DNA of 64,000 nucleotides from Luidia sarsii (GCA_949987565.1 OX465109.1:16018226-16082225), one strand, 5' to 3'; positions 11,430-23,475 are shown, counted from the stretch's first letter. Program-made: numbers and translations. Notes: generated by a model not told the origin, from the letters alone.

Positions 11430-14380
11430 ACGGGCACCGTTTGCTTCAACAAAAATTCGCCGTACCCTGTCGGGGGGGATTGATAATAACACCACAAATA
11501 AGTGCAATTCGATCGTAAAAACAAACCGCCAACCCCCATCGGAATGGAGACCAATGGCCGGTCGTTCCCCGTATGTTAGACTCCAAGCATTTCAAGTCTC
11601 GAAGTCGGTTGAAGCTGTACGGTACCACCTCCGGCCAGTAACCCAAACATTTGACAGTGGGCGGACTGGATTCCGGCCTCCGTAAATGTCACGAGCAGAC
11701 ATAACTGCATGGGCGGACTTTATTAAAAAAGAAAGAAAAAAAACCATACCCATCATTTTAGCCCATTTGAGCTGAGTGTCTAAACTACGATGCCGGATAT
11801 CATAACAACTGTATGAATTTATTTAAGACCCCTCCCCGGATGGAGGTTGGCAATCACGCCACGAAAAGATTCCCGGGAGGGGAATCGCTTTCAGAGACCG
11901 TATCGCTCGCCAGGCAATAAAAGAAAGAGACACAATTCTCCTTCCAGTTATGATCCGACAACCGCACAGACGAACAATAATGATTCACGTCAGTGTTTGT
12001 TTTCGTCGCTATATATACGGCAGCGCTAGATAAACAGGGGGTGCTCCTCCCCTAAAAAAAAAGGGATACGTGTTTGTAGCGGCCGATGAATTGCGCGTGT
12101 ATACCCAGAGCCATAACGCCGTACAGCGGGGAAAAAAAATCGAATGTGACTTATATCTACATTGCATGCCTAATGTTTAACGGTGTTTTCTTGATTTACA
12201 CAATATAGGTAAGCTTAGGCCCCCGGGAGTCATCCTCGGAATTCGGGCGTTTTATGACAACCGTTTCGGACGTCCGGGGAGTTCCTTTGTAAGAACTGAA
12301 AATGCGTTATAAGAAGACACCCATTTTGGGGTAGAAAAGTCCAAACGAAAAGCAAGCCGGGAATTTCACGGAGATCTTTGACCGAGGCGACGGTACGCCC
12401 ATACCCGGCAAAGACGACTTGAGACCCTCCAGATCGAACGCAGCTTTGGCATAATGTGACGAATCTTGCCGTTACCACAATAAAACACTCTCAAAAAGCG
12501 AGTCTATAATTTATGGCCGTATAGTTATGCCATCAAATCTGGTAAATTGGACATACCACTTGGGCGCCACTTCAATCTCCCCAAACATTCCATATCAGAT
12601 ATGAGTGTTCTGGGCATAGAATCACTTGGTCATCTTTAGTGATGCTGTCTGTTCAAGCCAGGAGAAATAAATGTGCATGAAGCGTCTTTGGACAATTCAA
12701 GCACATGGCCTCAACATTCAGGAGGGGAATGATGAACACCTTGCATGTGAACCAATATCCCCTCCTTTGTGTTCTCTCCCCACTTCTCTCTCTCAACCTT
12801 TCCCTTTGATGTTTCCCCTTCCACTATAGCTATTATATATCCCCTCTGTCCTCTGTCTGTCATCCACGTCCCTGTTCCTCTCACATGTCTATTTGTTTTG
12901 TCCCTGTCAGTGTCATTCTGCTATCGAGAAAGGTCCTGCTAGGATTGAAACGTCAGGCACTCACCTTTCTATCGGAGGCGTGATTTTTGTTTTATTTCCA
13001 GAAGTGATTCCCACCGCGTCGCCAATATATCAAATGATATTATTCCCGTAGTAAATGAAAATGGAGCTCAAGACAGGAAGTGCATGTATACATGTACTTG
13101 CAAAACCCCTTCTTTTTCCCCGCATTCGTTTTACTCGGACAAGATATGCTGTTTTTTTTTTCCTGTTTCGAGGAGCGGCCGTCCATTATTGATTTTCGGG
13201 ACCCTCGGTATTCGGGGAGAACTTCTTGGAGGGAAGCAAAAACGAAAAGCAGAGCGTGGGTACAGAGAGGTCGAAGTGCTTGTAGTCCGGGAAAATGCCG
13301 GTGTTTTAATGATTTCTCGTTTGTTGAGGTGTTTTTTTATGGGGTGCTCCACCTACGCCGGACGGTGAACCGAGTGCACGGAGCACCGCTGGCTATATGC
13401 TGGCCGTGCGTCGCCCATGAGAGCCCCGTCAGGCCCCTCGCCAAATAGGACGGCCCATATCCGTCTCGTACTCGCACTCTTCTGACTCTTGCTCCAACCT
13501 TTCATTGCTGACTTTTCCCTCATCCCTCCTCAAACGAAGCCCCATCCCCCTCAAAAAATAAATAAAAAACCAGTATTCCATGAGATAAATCAACCAGGAA
13601 TGTTTTCCTTACATTAGACTGTTTATTCGCGTTAGGTAAACACATTCTGAAATCGTAGGCCGCCATTCCAGCACAAAACGCCGTGAATTTTTTTTTTTTT
13701 AACCATGAGCCAATATAATGTAGGACAGTTTATTGACGCTGGACTCTTTGTGGAGCGAAAGGTCAAAGGTCTCGGTATCACGGAGGCGATCTTCAAAATA
13801 AGAAGAATAGTTTCACGAAATGGGGTCCAGCCCCCCGGGGGGAGGTGTGTTCGGAAGAATTCGCCGCGGGGTGCTTGACCCGTAGCTACTGATTACACAA
13901 GGTCATCAATCCGGACGAGAGAAGCGGAAATGGTCCCACAGTGTCCTGCCGCCGCGCCATTATAGTCCCTAAAACGAAAATGTCACAAGTCATCAGCCAC
14001 CGCGCAGGTAATGATAAGAAACGAAAAACCAGTCAGCATTGTGGCACCAAAACATACTCGTTAACTTCCCACTTTGATGGGGGTGCGTATACCATACGAC
14101 TATGGTAAGGAGGGGGAAGCTATCCACATGGTATAGCAGGGGACCTGATGTGTCACCGTTTCGACTCCGGTCCATTCACCTGCTGCTTCTTAAGTAGAAC
14201 CCCACAGCCGGTATGAAACTTGTCGGCTCCCATCAACAACCAACTTTTTTTTTACGATGAGGGGGAGGGTGGAGGAGATAGAAACGGCCGGTACGTCTAC
14301 TCTATACGCAATGCGCTTCATGCCTGCTACACGCTCAATTGACTGATACATGTTTAGGGTCGTAATTCACCTAGCTACTG
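11430..14380. other. Long unique stretch without a recognisable gene
   Basis: Several frames of 60-165 codons exist, none with a domain or splice context I can support. One satellite-core copy sits at 12925-12967. Homopolymer A and T runs are frequent. Confidence 0.55.
12925..12967 (+). repeat. Single dispersed satellite-core copy
   Basis: The stretch gagaaaggtcctgctaggat tgaaacgtcaggcactca is one core unit of the 45-bp satellite family, 40 kb from the array. A reverse-complement-like core boundary (ctttctatcggagg) follows. Confidence 0.75.
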
Positions 14381-14384
14381 CCGC

Positions 14385-14635
14385 CTCCCTCTTCCGTCTC
14401 TTTCTCTATCTCCACCCCTCCCTCCACCTCTCTCTACCTCTCTCTCTCTCCCTCTCTCTCTCATCCCTCCCTCCACCCCCTCTCTCCCTCCTCTCTCCAC
14501 CTCTCTCTCCCTCTCTCTCTATCCATCCTCTCTATCTCTCTCTCTCCCTCACTCCACATCTCTCCCCCCTCTCCCCATCTCTTTCTCCCTACTTCTCTCC
14601 ACCCCTCTCTCTCTCCCTCACTCCACGGACTCCAC

Positions 14636-14670
<35 letters not shown>

Positions 14671-14763
14671 CCTCCCTCTATATCTATCTCCGCATCTCTT
14701 TCTCCCTATTTCTCTCCCTCCCTCTCCCCATCTCTCCCTCCCTCCCTCCCTCCATCCCTCCCT

Positions 14764-14818
<55 letters not shown>

Positions 14819-14925
14819 CCTCTATCTCTATCTCCGCATCTCTTTCTCCCTATTTCTCTACCTCCCCCTCCCCATCTCTCCCTCCCTCCCTCCTTCTCTC
14901 TCCCCCCCCCTCTCTCTCTCCCGTT
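14385..14925. repeat. CT-rich tract
   Basis: (TC)n and tccctccctc stretches. An inner segment of about 180 bp (14660-14735) is repeated at 14775-14865 (tctatctctatctccgcatc tctttctccc). Confidence 0.93.
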
Positions 14926-15109
14926 CTGACAGTCTTGGCGTCGCGCGCGCGCGTAAACAAAGACAGTCGGCCTCTCCGTAGTCGGCCTCTCCGCCCTAGC
15001 GCGTCTGCCCATGCAGACAAGAAACCAGACTAGCCACCAGTGGAGTTCACAGCTTCGGAGACGCAGTCAACGCTGGAATTGGGAGCCCCTAATGGTTGTT
15101 TAGCGCCCG

Positions 15110-15500
15110 CTAGGAGAGGGAGGGACAGAGGGGGAGTGATAGAGAGGGAGGGGAGAGAGAGAGAGGAGTGAGAGACAGGAGAGGGAGAGAGAGAGAGGGA
15201 GTGAGAGACAGGAGAGAGAGAGAGAGAGAGAGGGAGGGAGTGAGAGACAGGGGAGAGAGGGGGGAGAGAGAGGGAGAAACAGAGAGGGAGGGAGAAAAAG
15301 GGAGAGAGAGAGACAGGGAGAAACAGAGAGGGAGAGAGAAAAAGAGAGAGAGATGAAGGGGAGACAGAGGAGAGAGGAGAGAGGGGGAGGGAGAAAAGGG
15401 GAGGGAGAAGGAGAGAGGGAGGGAGAAAAGGGGAGGGAGAAGGAGAGAGAGCGAGAGGGGAAGGGGAGGGAGTGTGGGTGGAGGAGAGAGGGGTAAAAAG
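15110..15500. repeat. GA-rich tract
   Basis: gagagagagggagtgagaga cagg units on the left, then gggagggagaaaaggggag. It faces the CT tract at 14385-14925 across about 185 bp of non-repetitive DNA. Confidence 0.93.
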
Positions 15501-15980
15501 AGGGCATCCAGGCGGCGTGGAGCGGTGCCGACCGACGCGTCGGTCTCCTTGACCGGCCACCGCTCATGGACGGCATTCTGACGGCCCTTCTCGCCTTGTG
15601 GGAAGAGCAAGGAGCGAAGCATCACTCTTACCGATCCCAGGCGGTGACCTCTGTGCCGCGCTGATGCCGGCCCCCCGTGGGACCGAGCGGACTCGCTCCG
15701 TAGTTAGAACTGTCCCGAGAGACACGGGCTCGTGTGTGAACGCGATAAGCTCAATATTGGGGAGGGCCTGATATCACTCGAGGGCCCGTGGGCAAGATGA
15801 GACTGTATACACATTGGCAGTGCTCCATCTAAACATAATTATGAAATTGCACCTTCTGAAACTGAAGTTGATTGGTCGTGAAAGAGTCGCCGCCGAATCA
15901 TAACAAGCAGGACTACGTGTAGACGCCACCCTATCACTCTGAGATCATTTGCATTATCATTGTTTTGATAAATATGGTTT
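15500..15980. other. No gene seen
   Basis: GC-rich near 15500-15760 (gaccgacgcgtcggtctcc is a near-palindrome at 15529-15548), then AT-richer. No motif. Confidence 0.5.
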
Positions 15981-15984
15981 GGTT

Positions 15985-16240
15985 AACAGCATCTGACTGG
16001 CGCCGCCAAGCCCGGCAAAGACTAGTCAACGACTTAAGACTAGTCGACGACTTAAGACTAGTCGACGACTTAAGACTAGTCGACGACTTACGACTAGTCG
16101 ACGACTTAAGACTAGTTGACTATTCGGGAAGGCCGCCATCTAAGGGTTGGATATATAGCTCAGATGGTAAAGAGCACTGGTACGGAAAACCGAAGGCCTC
16201 GGGGTTAAATCTCGGTCCAGCAAATTCGTTTTCTATTTTT
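15985..16240 (+). mobile_element. tRNA-derived SINE with internal 18-bp expansion
   Basis: The head is ctgactggcgccgccaagcc cggcaaagactagt. At 16017-16117 an 18-bp unit (gacttaagactagtcgac) is repeated about 5.5 times. It continues gttgactattcgggaaggcc gccatctaag and a tRNA-like part with A-box tagctcagatggtaaagag and a degenerate B-box ggttaaatctc. Other copies have just one agactagttgactatt, so the unit expanded within this copy. The array makes a short open frame of LRLVDD repeats that is not a gene. Confidence 0.8.
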
Positions 16241-16910
16241 TTCTTTTCAATGTATTTGTTTAAATGTCCCAGTCATTTGTCCGTTACCGGTACTTGATAT
16301 CAATGGTAGTTCTCAGCGTTACTACTGGGGTATCCTGTGGTAGTTCATGGTCGCCACATGAATCTCCGTGTACGATACTTTCAGTGCGGAATGTACGTAT
16401 ACGAACCAGATAAGTCATCGTGCGTGTACATGATCGGAACGGGAATATCACGCACATGACGATGGGTAACACTTACAGTGTAACTAAGTATAGCACTAAC
16501 AATAACTTGGGCGTTATTTGTAAACACGATAAATTACCACGCACGTTTAGGGTGAGTATATAGAGATCATCGTGCATCTGCAAGAGTTATAGGTTATATT
16601 ATGAAGCAAGGGACAGAAGGAGTTAGACCAGAAAACCTATCGCTAATGCAATGTGCACAATGATGTGCACAATTGTGCGCAATGACGGCCAGCGGCGAAT
16701 TCGCTGGTAACCAACAGACCACCACATCAGATCCGTCAGTGAAGTTGCATACAAAACAATAACATTTTTTTTATAATTCATGTGGCTGCAACGGGCCCCC
16801 GTACACAGCTGCATTTCCACAAGGAATCAAAATCAGAAGACAGTGCTCAATCCGATATCAATGACCAAACGAATCGCGTGTCGGGAACGGAGCCGGCAAA
16901 CAATTTTTTT
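16240..16910. other. No gene seen
   Basis: Unique DNA with a short atgatgtgcacaattgtgcg near-palindrome at about 16660. Frames up to 65 codons only. Confidence 0.5.
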
Positions 16911-16914
16911 TTTT

Positions 16915-17055
16915 ACCCTTTTCTACCTTCACAGATTACCATTTGAGCTAAATCCTTCGCAGGATTTCTCTTTTGGAATGTTTAATGGTTCAACACATAA
17001 ACTGTGGCAATCTTTTGACCTTTACCAATGTTGCATCTTAGGGCCTTTACAGTTC
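16915..17055. mobile_element. Truncated TTAA MITE, second subfamily
   Basis: Only one end is present: ttctaccttcacagattacc atttgagcta through cctttaccaatgttgcatct tagggcctttac. The TTAA edge has decayed. Confidence 0.65.
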
Positions 17056-17280
17056 TCTAACCTGGTTATAAAGAGCCACAGATATACAAAAAAAGACGAG
17101 CACTAAAGACCGCACGTTTTCAGGCGAATGCGCTGGATGTACCGAACGGCACAGCAGACCTTTATTATTCCGCTTCTAATCGCAGCGGGTTTTTTTTATC
17201 AAGGCCCAACTGTTGGACTGTGGACTTTTACTCACCAGATTTCTGCCCGACGTTTCTCCGGTGAGCACCTCCCCCTCGCC

Positions 17281-17331
17281 CGGTCGGTCGGCCGGTCGGT
17301 CGGCCGGTCGGTCGGCCGGTCGTTCGGCCGT
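17281..17331. repeat. 12-bp tandem repeat ggtcggtcggcc
   Basis: About four units of a GC-rich repeat with self-complementary ggcc occur. An overlapping frame reads RSVG repeats. Confidence 0.8.
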
Positions 17332-17476
17332 TTTTCGGGTCTCGTGCTGGCGGATGGGTCGGGACCTGGCGAGCCTCACGTATCGGCTGGGAACCCGTGC
17401 CACTCTAATCAGATATAGAGGAAGGAGGTAAAAGCGATAACGTCAGGAGATCGGGGATCGGATGACCCGGGTATAT

Positions 17477-17931
17477 CACTGTAAAAACGAACCGCACCTC
17501 ATGCACTTCTGCAATGGCCCATATTTGTCCTAGAATCATGAACACTTGAGGCACCTATACTGTAATATACATGCACATGAATTACTGTAGCTCAAGCACA
17601 TGGGGCATTGCAGTCACTGATGAGGTGCATGAAGTGCTACATGTACAAGAATATCTCTCTGTTTATTGTACCTCAAGCACATGGAGTGAAAGTGAGCATC
17701 ACCTCGTGTGCATGTATCGTGCACCATGTGCCTCACAGTACTTCATTCATGTGCATGATGTGAGCACCGTTTTTACAGTAGGGGCAGGCTGGCCCTGCAG
17801 ACATCCAGTTTTCCTAAGGCGCATGTATCGTGCACCATGTGCCTCACAGTACTTCATCCATGTGCATGATGTGAGCACCGTTTTTACAGTAGGGGCTGGC
17901 TGGCCCTGTAGACATCCAGTTTTCCTATAAG
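17477..17931. mobile_element. Inverted-repeat element with a duplicated right arm
   Basis: The left arm cactgtaaaaacgaaccgca cctcatgcac is mirrored by gtgcatgatgtgagcaccgt ttttacagta. A 111-bp segment holding the right arm is tandemly duplicated: 17710-17820 and 17821-17931 differ at only a few bases. The stop-free frames across it are shadows. Confidence 0.75.
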
Positions 17932-17965
17932 GCCCCATTACCTCTCAGCGAGTCCCCCCTCTCAT

Positions 17966-18526
17966 TTAATAAAGGGATAACACAACATATGTCCAGTTCA
18001 AAGAATAGCATCCATACGTTGTCTGTGGTCGATTTCACCAAACTCGTCGTAACTTACGATTAATCGCAAGACGATTAGCGATGCACAGAATCTACACTGC
18101 CTATCACAACTTACGAAGGGTTGTCCATCGTAAGTTGAGTTACGATGGATCGTAAGGCTTTGTGAAATCCACCCCTGATCCAACATATGCATGAAATAGC
18201 ACACCTGTGAAAATTTCAGCTCAATTCGCCAACCGAGTCTCGAGAAAATAGTGAAAAAACCGCTTCATTTGTTTGGCGACAATGCAGCATTCAACGAATA
18301 GTTCGGGGGAAAACCCGCTTGTATAGATCTCGGCGAGACGTAAACAATTTATTTTACTCTTTTCTACAAAATTACAATATTTTAGACAGAAAAATTTAAG
18401 TGCGAGGTTTCTACAATAACCATCTCCATACTTCATCCAAGTCTTCAAACTTCGTCTTCGTCCAAGTTTCATGTAAATCTGTGAACATTTCTGTTTTTCG
18501 ATCTTATGTTGCGTATAGGGCTTTAA
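17966..18526. mobile_element. TTAA-flanked MITE interrupted by a second MITE
   Basis: The outer element matches 30340-30714 and 38175-38551 (ends ttaataaagggataacacaac and gcgtatagggctttaa). It is interrupted at 18026-18174 by a different inverted-repeat element. Removing the insert restores the word gtctgatcc seen in the uninterrupted copies. Confidence 0.88.
18026..18174. mobile_element. Nested MITE (GATTTCAC ends) with CTG target duplication
   Basis: This 149-bp insert has ends tggtcgatttcaccaaac and ctttgtgaaatccaccc (imperfect inverted repeats) and internal copies of cgtaacttacgat in both orientations. The flanking CTG (18023-18025 and 18175-18177) is a 3-bp duplication, readable because the empty site exists elsewhere in the window. 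A relative is at 43391-43544. Confidence 0.85.
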
Positions 18527-18757
18527 ATTAAAACAAAATTCAGCAAATGCCTCACTCGCTGAGTACCTATAGCTGATTGAATGCGCAGCGGCCCTTAACG
18601 GCAGCGCCACCAACGTCAATGCCTCTAGCGATTTCCCTCTTCCCCCTGAAGTGACGGCCCCCCGTACATCTTCAGAAACGACGCCAATACGGACTCGACA
18701 AACGCCGAGAGAGACTTTCGACGCCACGGGCAGCGATGAGTGCGGTATTATAGGTGC

Positions 18758-18786
18758 TTGAGTTTAGTTTAGTTTAGTTTATTTCT
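18758..18786. repeat. (TTTAG)n short tandem repeat, retroposon-tail-like
   Basis: gagtttagtttagtttagtt tatttc has four TTTAG units, the kind of tail left by some minus-strand retroposons. No coding sequence is seen beside it. Confidence 0.55.
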
Positions 18787-19016
18787 TTTTCCACAGCATC
18801 AACCAACAAAACACATATCACAGAATGTACATCACAAAGAATGAATAGGCTAATTCCACTGTCCAAATAATTGCTATTTGAATAGCGATTCCAAAACCTT
18901 GACATCTTTTGTGTGCTCGCGTTCACACAGGCCCCCAAAAAGTGAGCGATTGTGGTTATAGCAGTTGTGGTCCAATGGTGTGTGGGTCATTGAGGGTGGC
19001 CCGTACAGGGAGACAT

Positions 19017-19332
19017 AAGGCCTTTTTACACGAGCACTGAAAATGCATGTCTGCGAAAAATGGTCGTTTGCGATTTGATCGCAGACATTTACACGGGACA
19101 ACGCAGCGCGTTGGGTGCATTTACACGACCTATCTCTGTGTTTATCGCAAGGATTTCGCATCGATGCGAAATTTTGGAGGAGGTCTCGATCCCTGTCAAG
19201 ATTCGCAAAGGGACCCTTGCGGTCTGGTGACAGAGATACACTTTTACACGACAAAGTATCCGTGTGTTCTTGACATCAATGCGATTCCTTCGCAAGGGAC
19301 CCCTGTTTACTGCTCTCGTGTAAAATGGGCTA
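19017..19332. mobile_element. MITE-like element with TTTTACACGAG ends
   Basis: The left end aaggcctttttacacgagca ctg and the right end ctgctctcgtgtaaaatggg c are inverted. The interior repeats tttacacgac and cgatgcgaaat/gcgattcc words in both orientations. A fragment of the GGCCGTTT family (gaccgtttacgaaatgaagg) follows directly at 19333. Confidence 0.68.
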
Positions 19333-20034
19333 TAGACCGTTTACGAAATGAAGGCTAAGGCCTATAGGATACTCGATCCAATAGGCTTCGGTCATACTGG
19401 TCTTACCCGTTCTAATATCACAGGCATCAGTGCACCAACGGTCGGTGAGACCACAGAGACGAGTGAGTGAGTGAGTGAAGACCAAAAGATCTTATAGCGC
19501 GCGAAGCCGCGTAAGATAGCCTACTCTTGCGAGATCACACGCATCCGGGTGAAGTACGCACTGGGCGCCATTTTAGTAAGCAAAGTCGCGCACATTCTCT
19601 CCATTTCGTGGTCACGTCACATCGAAAGTTATCACATTCTGTTCATGCATCCAACATTGTATCTTTTTTAGCAGCCAGGGGAGGGGGATTATACCACTTG
19701 AAGCTAGGGACAGGCTTTCTTCACAGCGAATACAACGTACGTGAACGATGTGAGTGACCTGAGATATGAATTCTTCATATATTTTGTATGCACGTCGTAG
19801 CAACTTGCACAGGCAACCTATCTTAAACGACATAGGAATACTCGTGTATTTCTAAGCCAAAACCCGGAATCTTGTCAAAAGCTTGTAAAAAGTGATACAT
19901 ATTTACCAAAGAATGATTCCTCCCAAATAGGAATGGTTTGCATCTATGGACTAAAGAGGCACGGCAGTCAGTCTACTGCGATACTGCAGAGGACAGACGA
20001 GACGGCATACGTCGCTGGTATGAACGCCAACAGA

Positions 20035-20460
20035 GAGAGATGGAGAGTGAGGGAGGGAGGGAGGGACGGAGGGACGGAGGGATGGCCGGAGGAACGGAGG
20101 GAGGGAGGGAGGGATGGAGGGAGGGATGGAGGGAGGGATGGACGGAGGGACGGAGGGACGGAGGGACGGAGGGAGGGAGGGAGGGAGGGAGGGATGGAGG
20201 GACGGAGGGACGGAGGGACGGAGGGACGGAGGGAGGGAGGGAGGGAGGGAGGGATGGAGGGAGGGAGGGATGGACGGAGGGAGAGAGAGAGAGGGGGGGA
20301 GAGGGAGAGAGAGAAAGAGAGAGGGAGAGAGAGAGAGGAGAGATGGAGAGAGAGAGAGGGGGGAGAGAGAGGGAGAGATAGATATAAAGATAGAGAGAGA
20401 GGGAGAGAGGAGAGAGAGAGACAGGGGGGGAGAGAGAGAGAGAGGAAGAGAGATAGGATG
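20035..20460. repeat. Purine tract: ggagggac/ggagggat then (GA)n
   Basis: gagggacggagggacggagg gatgg units occupy 20050-20280, with a duplicated block of about 60 bp (20135-20195 and 20195-20260). GA-rich sequence follows. Open frames are artefacts. Confidence 0.94.
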
Positions 20461-20894
20461 GACCCTTGCAGCGATGATGGTCTATCTGCAATTCTGCATC
20501 GCATACGGCTCTGAGGCACATGTCGGTGCTCGAGAGCCGCGGTCGAGTTATGCCACGGCAAAAGCAAACCGTGACCTCCATCCAAGGTTCGGACTTTTGA
20601 AGACGCGGTTTGTTTGTTTTTCTTTGGCTTTTTTTTTTAATGAGCCGATTTTTTAATGGGGGTTGTTTGCACGGGGCGAGTATAACCTGCAGCGAAGGTC
20701 GCACACACGTCTCGGAGGGACCCAGAGGCCGGAGGAGGAACTGATCATTATGTGCGTTGTGCTGTGCGGCGTGTTCGGACCCAGGAGAGGGTCTCCCATG
20801 GCTATAGGCTGACGGGCTCGGCGGCGCGATTTGCATGCAGAGTGGCTCGGAAGAAATCGCACGGACCTTGGGAAAGGCGCCCCTGGGGGGGGGG

Positions 20895-21475
20895 GAGCTG
20901 GTGTGGTGGCGATGATGGCGGAGACGGTGGCGGTGGCGGTGGTAAAGGTGGTGAAGATGGTGAAGATGGATAAGACTTGAAGGTTTGCAGGGTGGAAAGA
21001 CGGTGAAGACGGTAAATGACGGTGAAGATGGTAAAGATGTTGAAGACGGTGATGATGGTAAAGACGGTGAAGATGTTGAAGACGGTGAAGACGGTGAAGA
21101 CGGTGATGACGGTGATGACATTGAAGATGGTGAAGATGGTGAAGATGGTGAAGACGGTGAAGATGTTGAAGACGGTGAAGACGGTGATGACGGTGATGAC
21201 GGTGAAGATGGTGATGACGGTGATGACGGTGATGACGGTGATGACGGTGAAGACGGTGAAGATGGTGATGACGGTGATGACGGTGATGACGGTGAAGACG
21301 GTGAAGACGGTGATGACGGTGATGACGGTGATGACGGTGATGACATTGATGACGGTGATGATGGTGAAGATGGTGAAGACGGTGAAGACGGTGAAGACGG
21401 TGAAGATGGTGAAGATGGTGATGACGGTGAAGACAGTGATGATGGTGAAGATGGTGAAAATGGTGAAGATGGTGG
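20895..21475. repeat. 9-bp minisatellite (gacggtgat / gacggtgaa)n
   Basis: Units of gacggtgat, gacggtgaa and gatggtgaa keep a nine-base phase for about 500 bp, so several frames stay open (DGDDGED, TVMTVKM and their antisense). No signal or domain accompanies them. It is preceded by aagacttgaaggtttgcagg gtgg, the leader of the foldback family. Confidence 0.92.
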
Positions 21476-21818
21476 CAGACACGGCGGCAAATGGGGGAGG
21501 ATGGGAAGGATGGGGAAGAAGTGGTAGGATAGAAGGGATAACTATGATAAAGATGTTGGTCTCTCATCCTCCTCGACTCTAGATTCGACTCCACGCCCCC
21601 GAACAACTCCCAAGCCCTCCCCAGAAACATCTTGCCAAGGTGGCACTTGCCCTGACGAGAAAGCAAACCCTGCCCCACGGACCGCAAGGATTTAGGGCAG
21701 GAAATCCCCACGATTCCGATGCCTGTTAGCGACGGAACTCGTCCTCGACTCGACATCCGAGCCCGAGTGTGCGTCGTACAGCTCTGTGGCCATTAGCTCC
21801 TCAAACGGAGAGGAAGAC

Positions 21819-22200
21819 TTAAAGGCCCAATACAACATTGGGAAGATAGGAAAACATCGATGTCCACAGATGTCCTTCTAATTCACACAGTTTGCAGATG
21901 GTCATGATAGAATCCTCGTGTTGAAATCTAATACGGTCTGGGATGCTGTAGTTCTCGAGAAATCTTCACTCAAACATCGACAAATAGTTTATTGCTCGCG
22001 AATAATCAACTATTTCTTACACTACAGGCCGGTGCGTGAACCATGACGAATTTTTTTTTTTTTGGCATGTGTCTACTTTCTCAGATTATCATTTGAGCTA
22101 TAAAACCTTCGCAGTATTGCTTTTTGGGAATGTTTAATGGTTTAACACTCAAAACTGTGTCAATCTTTTGACCTTTACCGATGTTGTATAGGGCCTTTAA
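21819..22200. mobile_element. TTAA-flanked MITE, second subfamily
   Basis: The element is 382 bp from ttaaaggcccaatacaacat to tgttgtatagggcctttaa, with TTAA edges. It is the reverse orientation of the copy at 42868-43216. Confidence 0.84.
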
Positions 22201-22684
22201 GGTGGGATTGTAATGGTGCTATTTGTATGGTAAGTGGTGCACTTAAAAGATTGGACGCAGGAAGTCAGAATCCTATCCCGCTAAGAAAGCCCGGTATACA
22301 GTGATGAATCTGGTATTAGTTTGTATGCAAAGCCTAAGCATATTTATCAAACGTGTTCTAGTCTCCGGTATCATAATTCCGCGATCTTTACAAGCTTGAA
22401 ACAAAGCCCTCAGTTTGTTGTACTATTTGCTGAAGTTGTAGTTTTGGGAGTGAGTCAGGTTTTTTTTTCTAGAACGGATCATCTATTCTGTTTAACGCTA
22501 CACAAACTCTTCTTCAAACCCAAAGCAAAGTGTTCAGGTTCTGAGGCCTTGTTCTTCGAAATGGATGACAGAAATTGAGACAAGGGGGTAAGTTTTGGGA
22601 GAAAATAAGGGTCCACTAGTCCGATCAAGGTCTAAGCTCTAAGTTGCTCAGCAAGAGATCTCTAACTACCCACCACTTGTTTCT

Positions 22685-23070
22685 AGCACATGACCTGAAT
22701 CCTGCACAATCAATCCTACAATCCTTCAGTTAAGTAGTCACCCCAAACCTGATAGTCCAACAGTGTCTCCCTGGACCATTGGTATATACCTACTCCTTTT
22801 TGTGATAATGTATATTTTTACTACCAAGTGCCCTCCATCACATTGGGCCTTGTAACCTGGATCCTACACTTTCCTCAAGTGACAAAAAAATCCACATGCC
22901 CTCAATCCTACAGAATCATCCTCCACCACATTGGGCCTTGTAACATGGATCCTACATTTTACTACAGTAACAAAAATTCCACATGCCCTCAACCCTGTAA
23001 AATCCAACAATGCATCAACTACCACATGCCCTCAATCCTACACATTCCTGATCTAGGACAATAGGATTCT
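22685..23070. repeat. Imperfect repeats of the CTGAATCCTGCA / ACATGCCCTCAATCCT type
   Basis: Words such as cctgaatcctgcacaatc, ccacatgccctcaatcctac and cattgggccttgtaacatgg recur several times. The right edge is aggattctgtaggatttggg aaag, inverse to the unit, so the block is a decayed foldback. A sister block is at 45365-45865. Confidence 0.65.
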
Positions 23071-23224
23071 GTAGGATTTGGGAAAGTTATCAATGAACGC
23101 TGGTAATTCCGGGGTGACTGTGATCGAGGATCTAATGAAAACGAGATATCCCAGATGTTGCCCGGAGCTCGTGCACAAAACCACCGCAGCGCATCGGGTC
23201 TGGCGACACTGCGTCCCCCAAGCG

Positions 23225-23475
23225 ATGACGGTGGGCATTCAAGGTGCAGAACGGAGAGCTATCGCAACGGCTTCTTCCCTCGTTCTGCCTCTACCTGGAA
23301 TTCCCTTCCTGGTTCTTGTTTTCCCCCTGCCTACGATCTTGCCATTTCCAAAAAGAATGTCAATTCCTATCTCCGGCCTTCCTGAGTCCCTCTCTACATC
23401 TCTTTCTTTCTCTAGCCCTTAACCTTGAGTGGCTTCTCAGCCTTGTTTTGGGCAATCTTGCATAAAAAAAAAACG
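23225..23475 (+). pseudogene. 3' end of a non-LTR (LINE) retrotransposon
   Basis: The frame RTESYRNGFFPRSASTWNSL, then PGSCFPPAYDLAISKKNVNS, ends with a stop at 23383-23385. It is the typical extreme C-terminus of CR1/L2/Jockey-type reverse transcriptases (R..S.FFPR....WN.LP). A short 3' UTR and an A-rich tail (ataaaaaaaaaacgaaaaaa) follow. The rest of the reverse transcriptase is missing, as in 5'-truncated insertions. The same 3' UTR occurs at 38865-39000 on the minus strand. Confidence 0.8.

Noticed and set aside
20985..21582. Asp/Gly-rich or Ser/Pro-rich frames
   Set aside because: The 9-bp repeat keeps all frames open on both strands. Such symmetry is not expected of a gene.
23078..23422. 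114-codon plus frame as a host gene
   Set aside because: It overlaps the LINE C-terminus in another frame. The meaningful frame is the one with FFPRSASTWNSLP.
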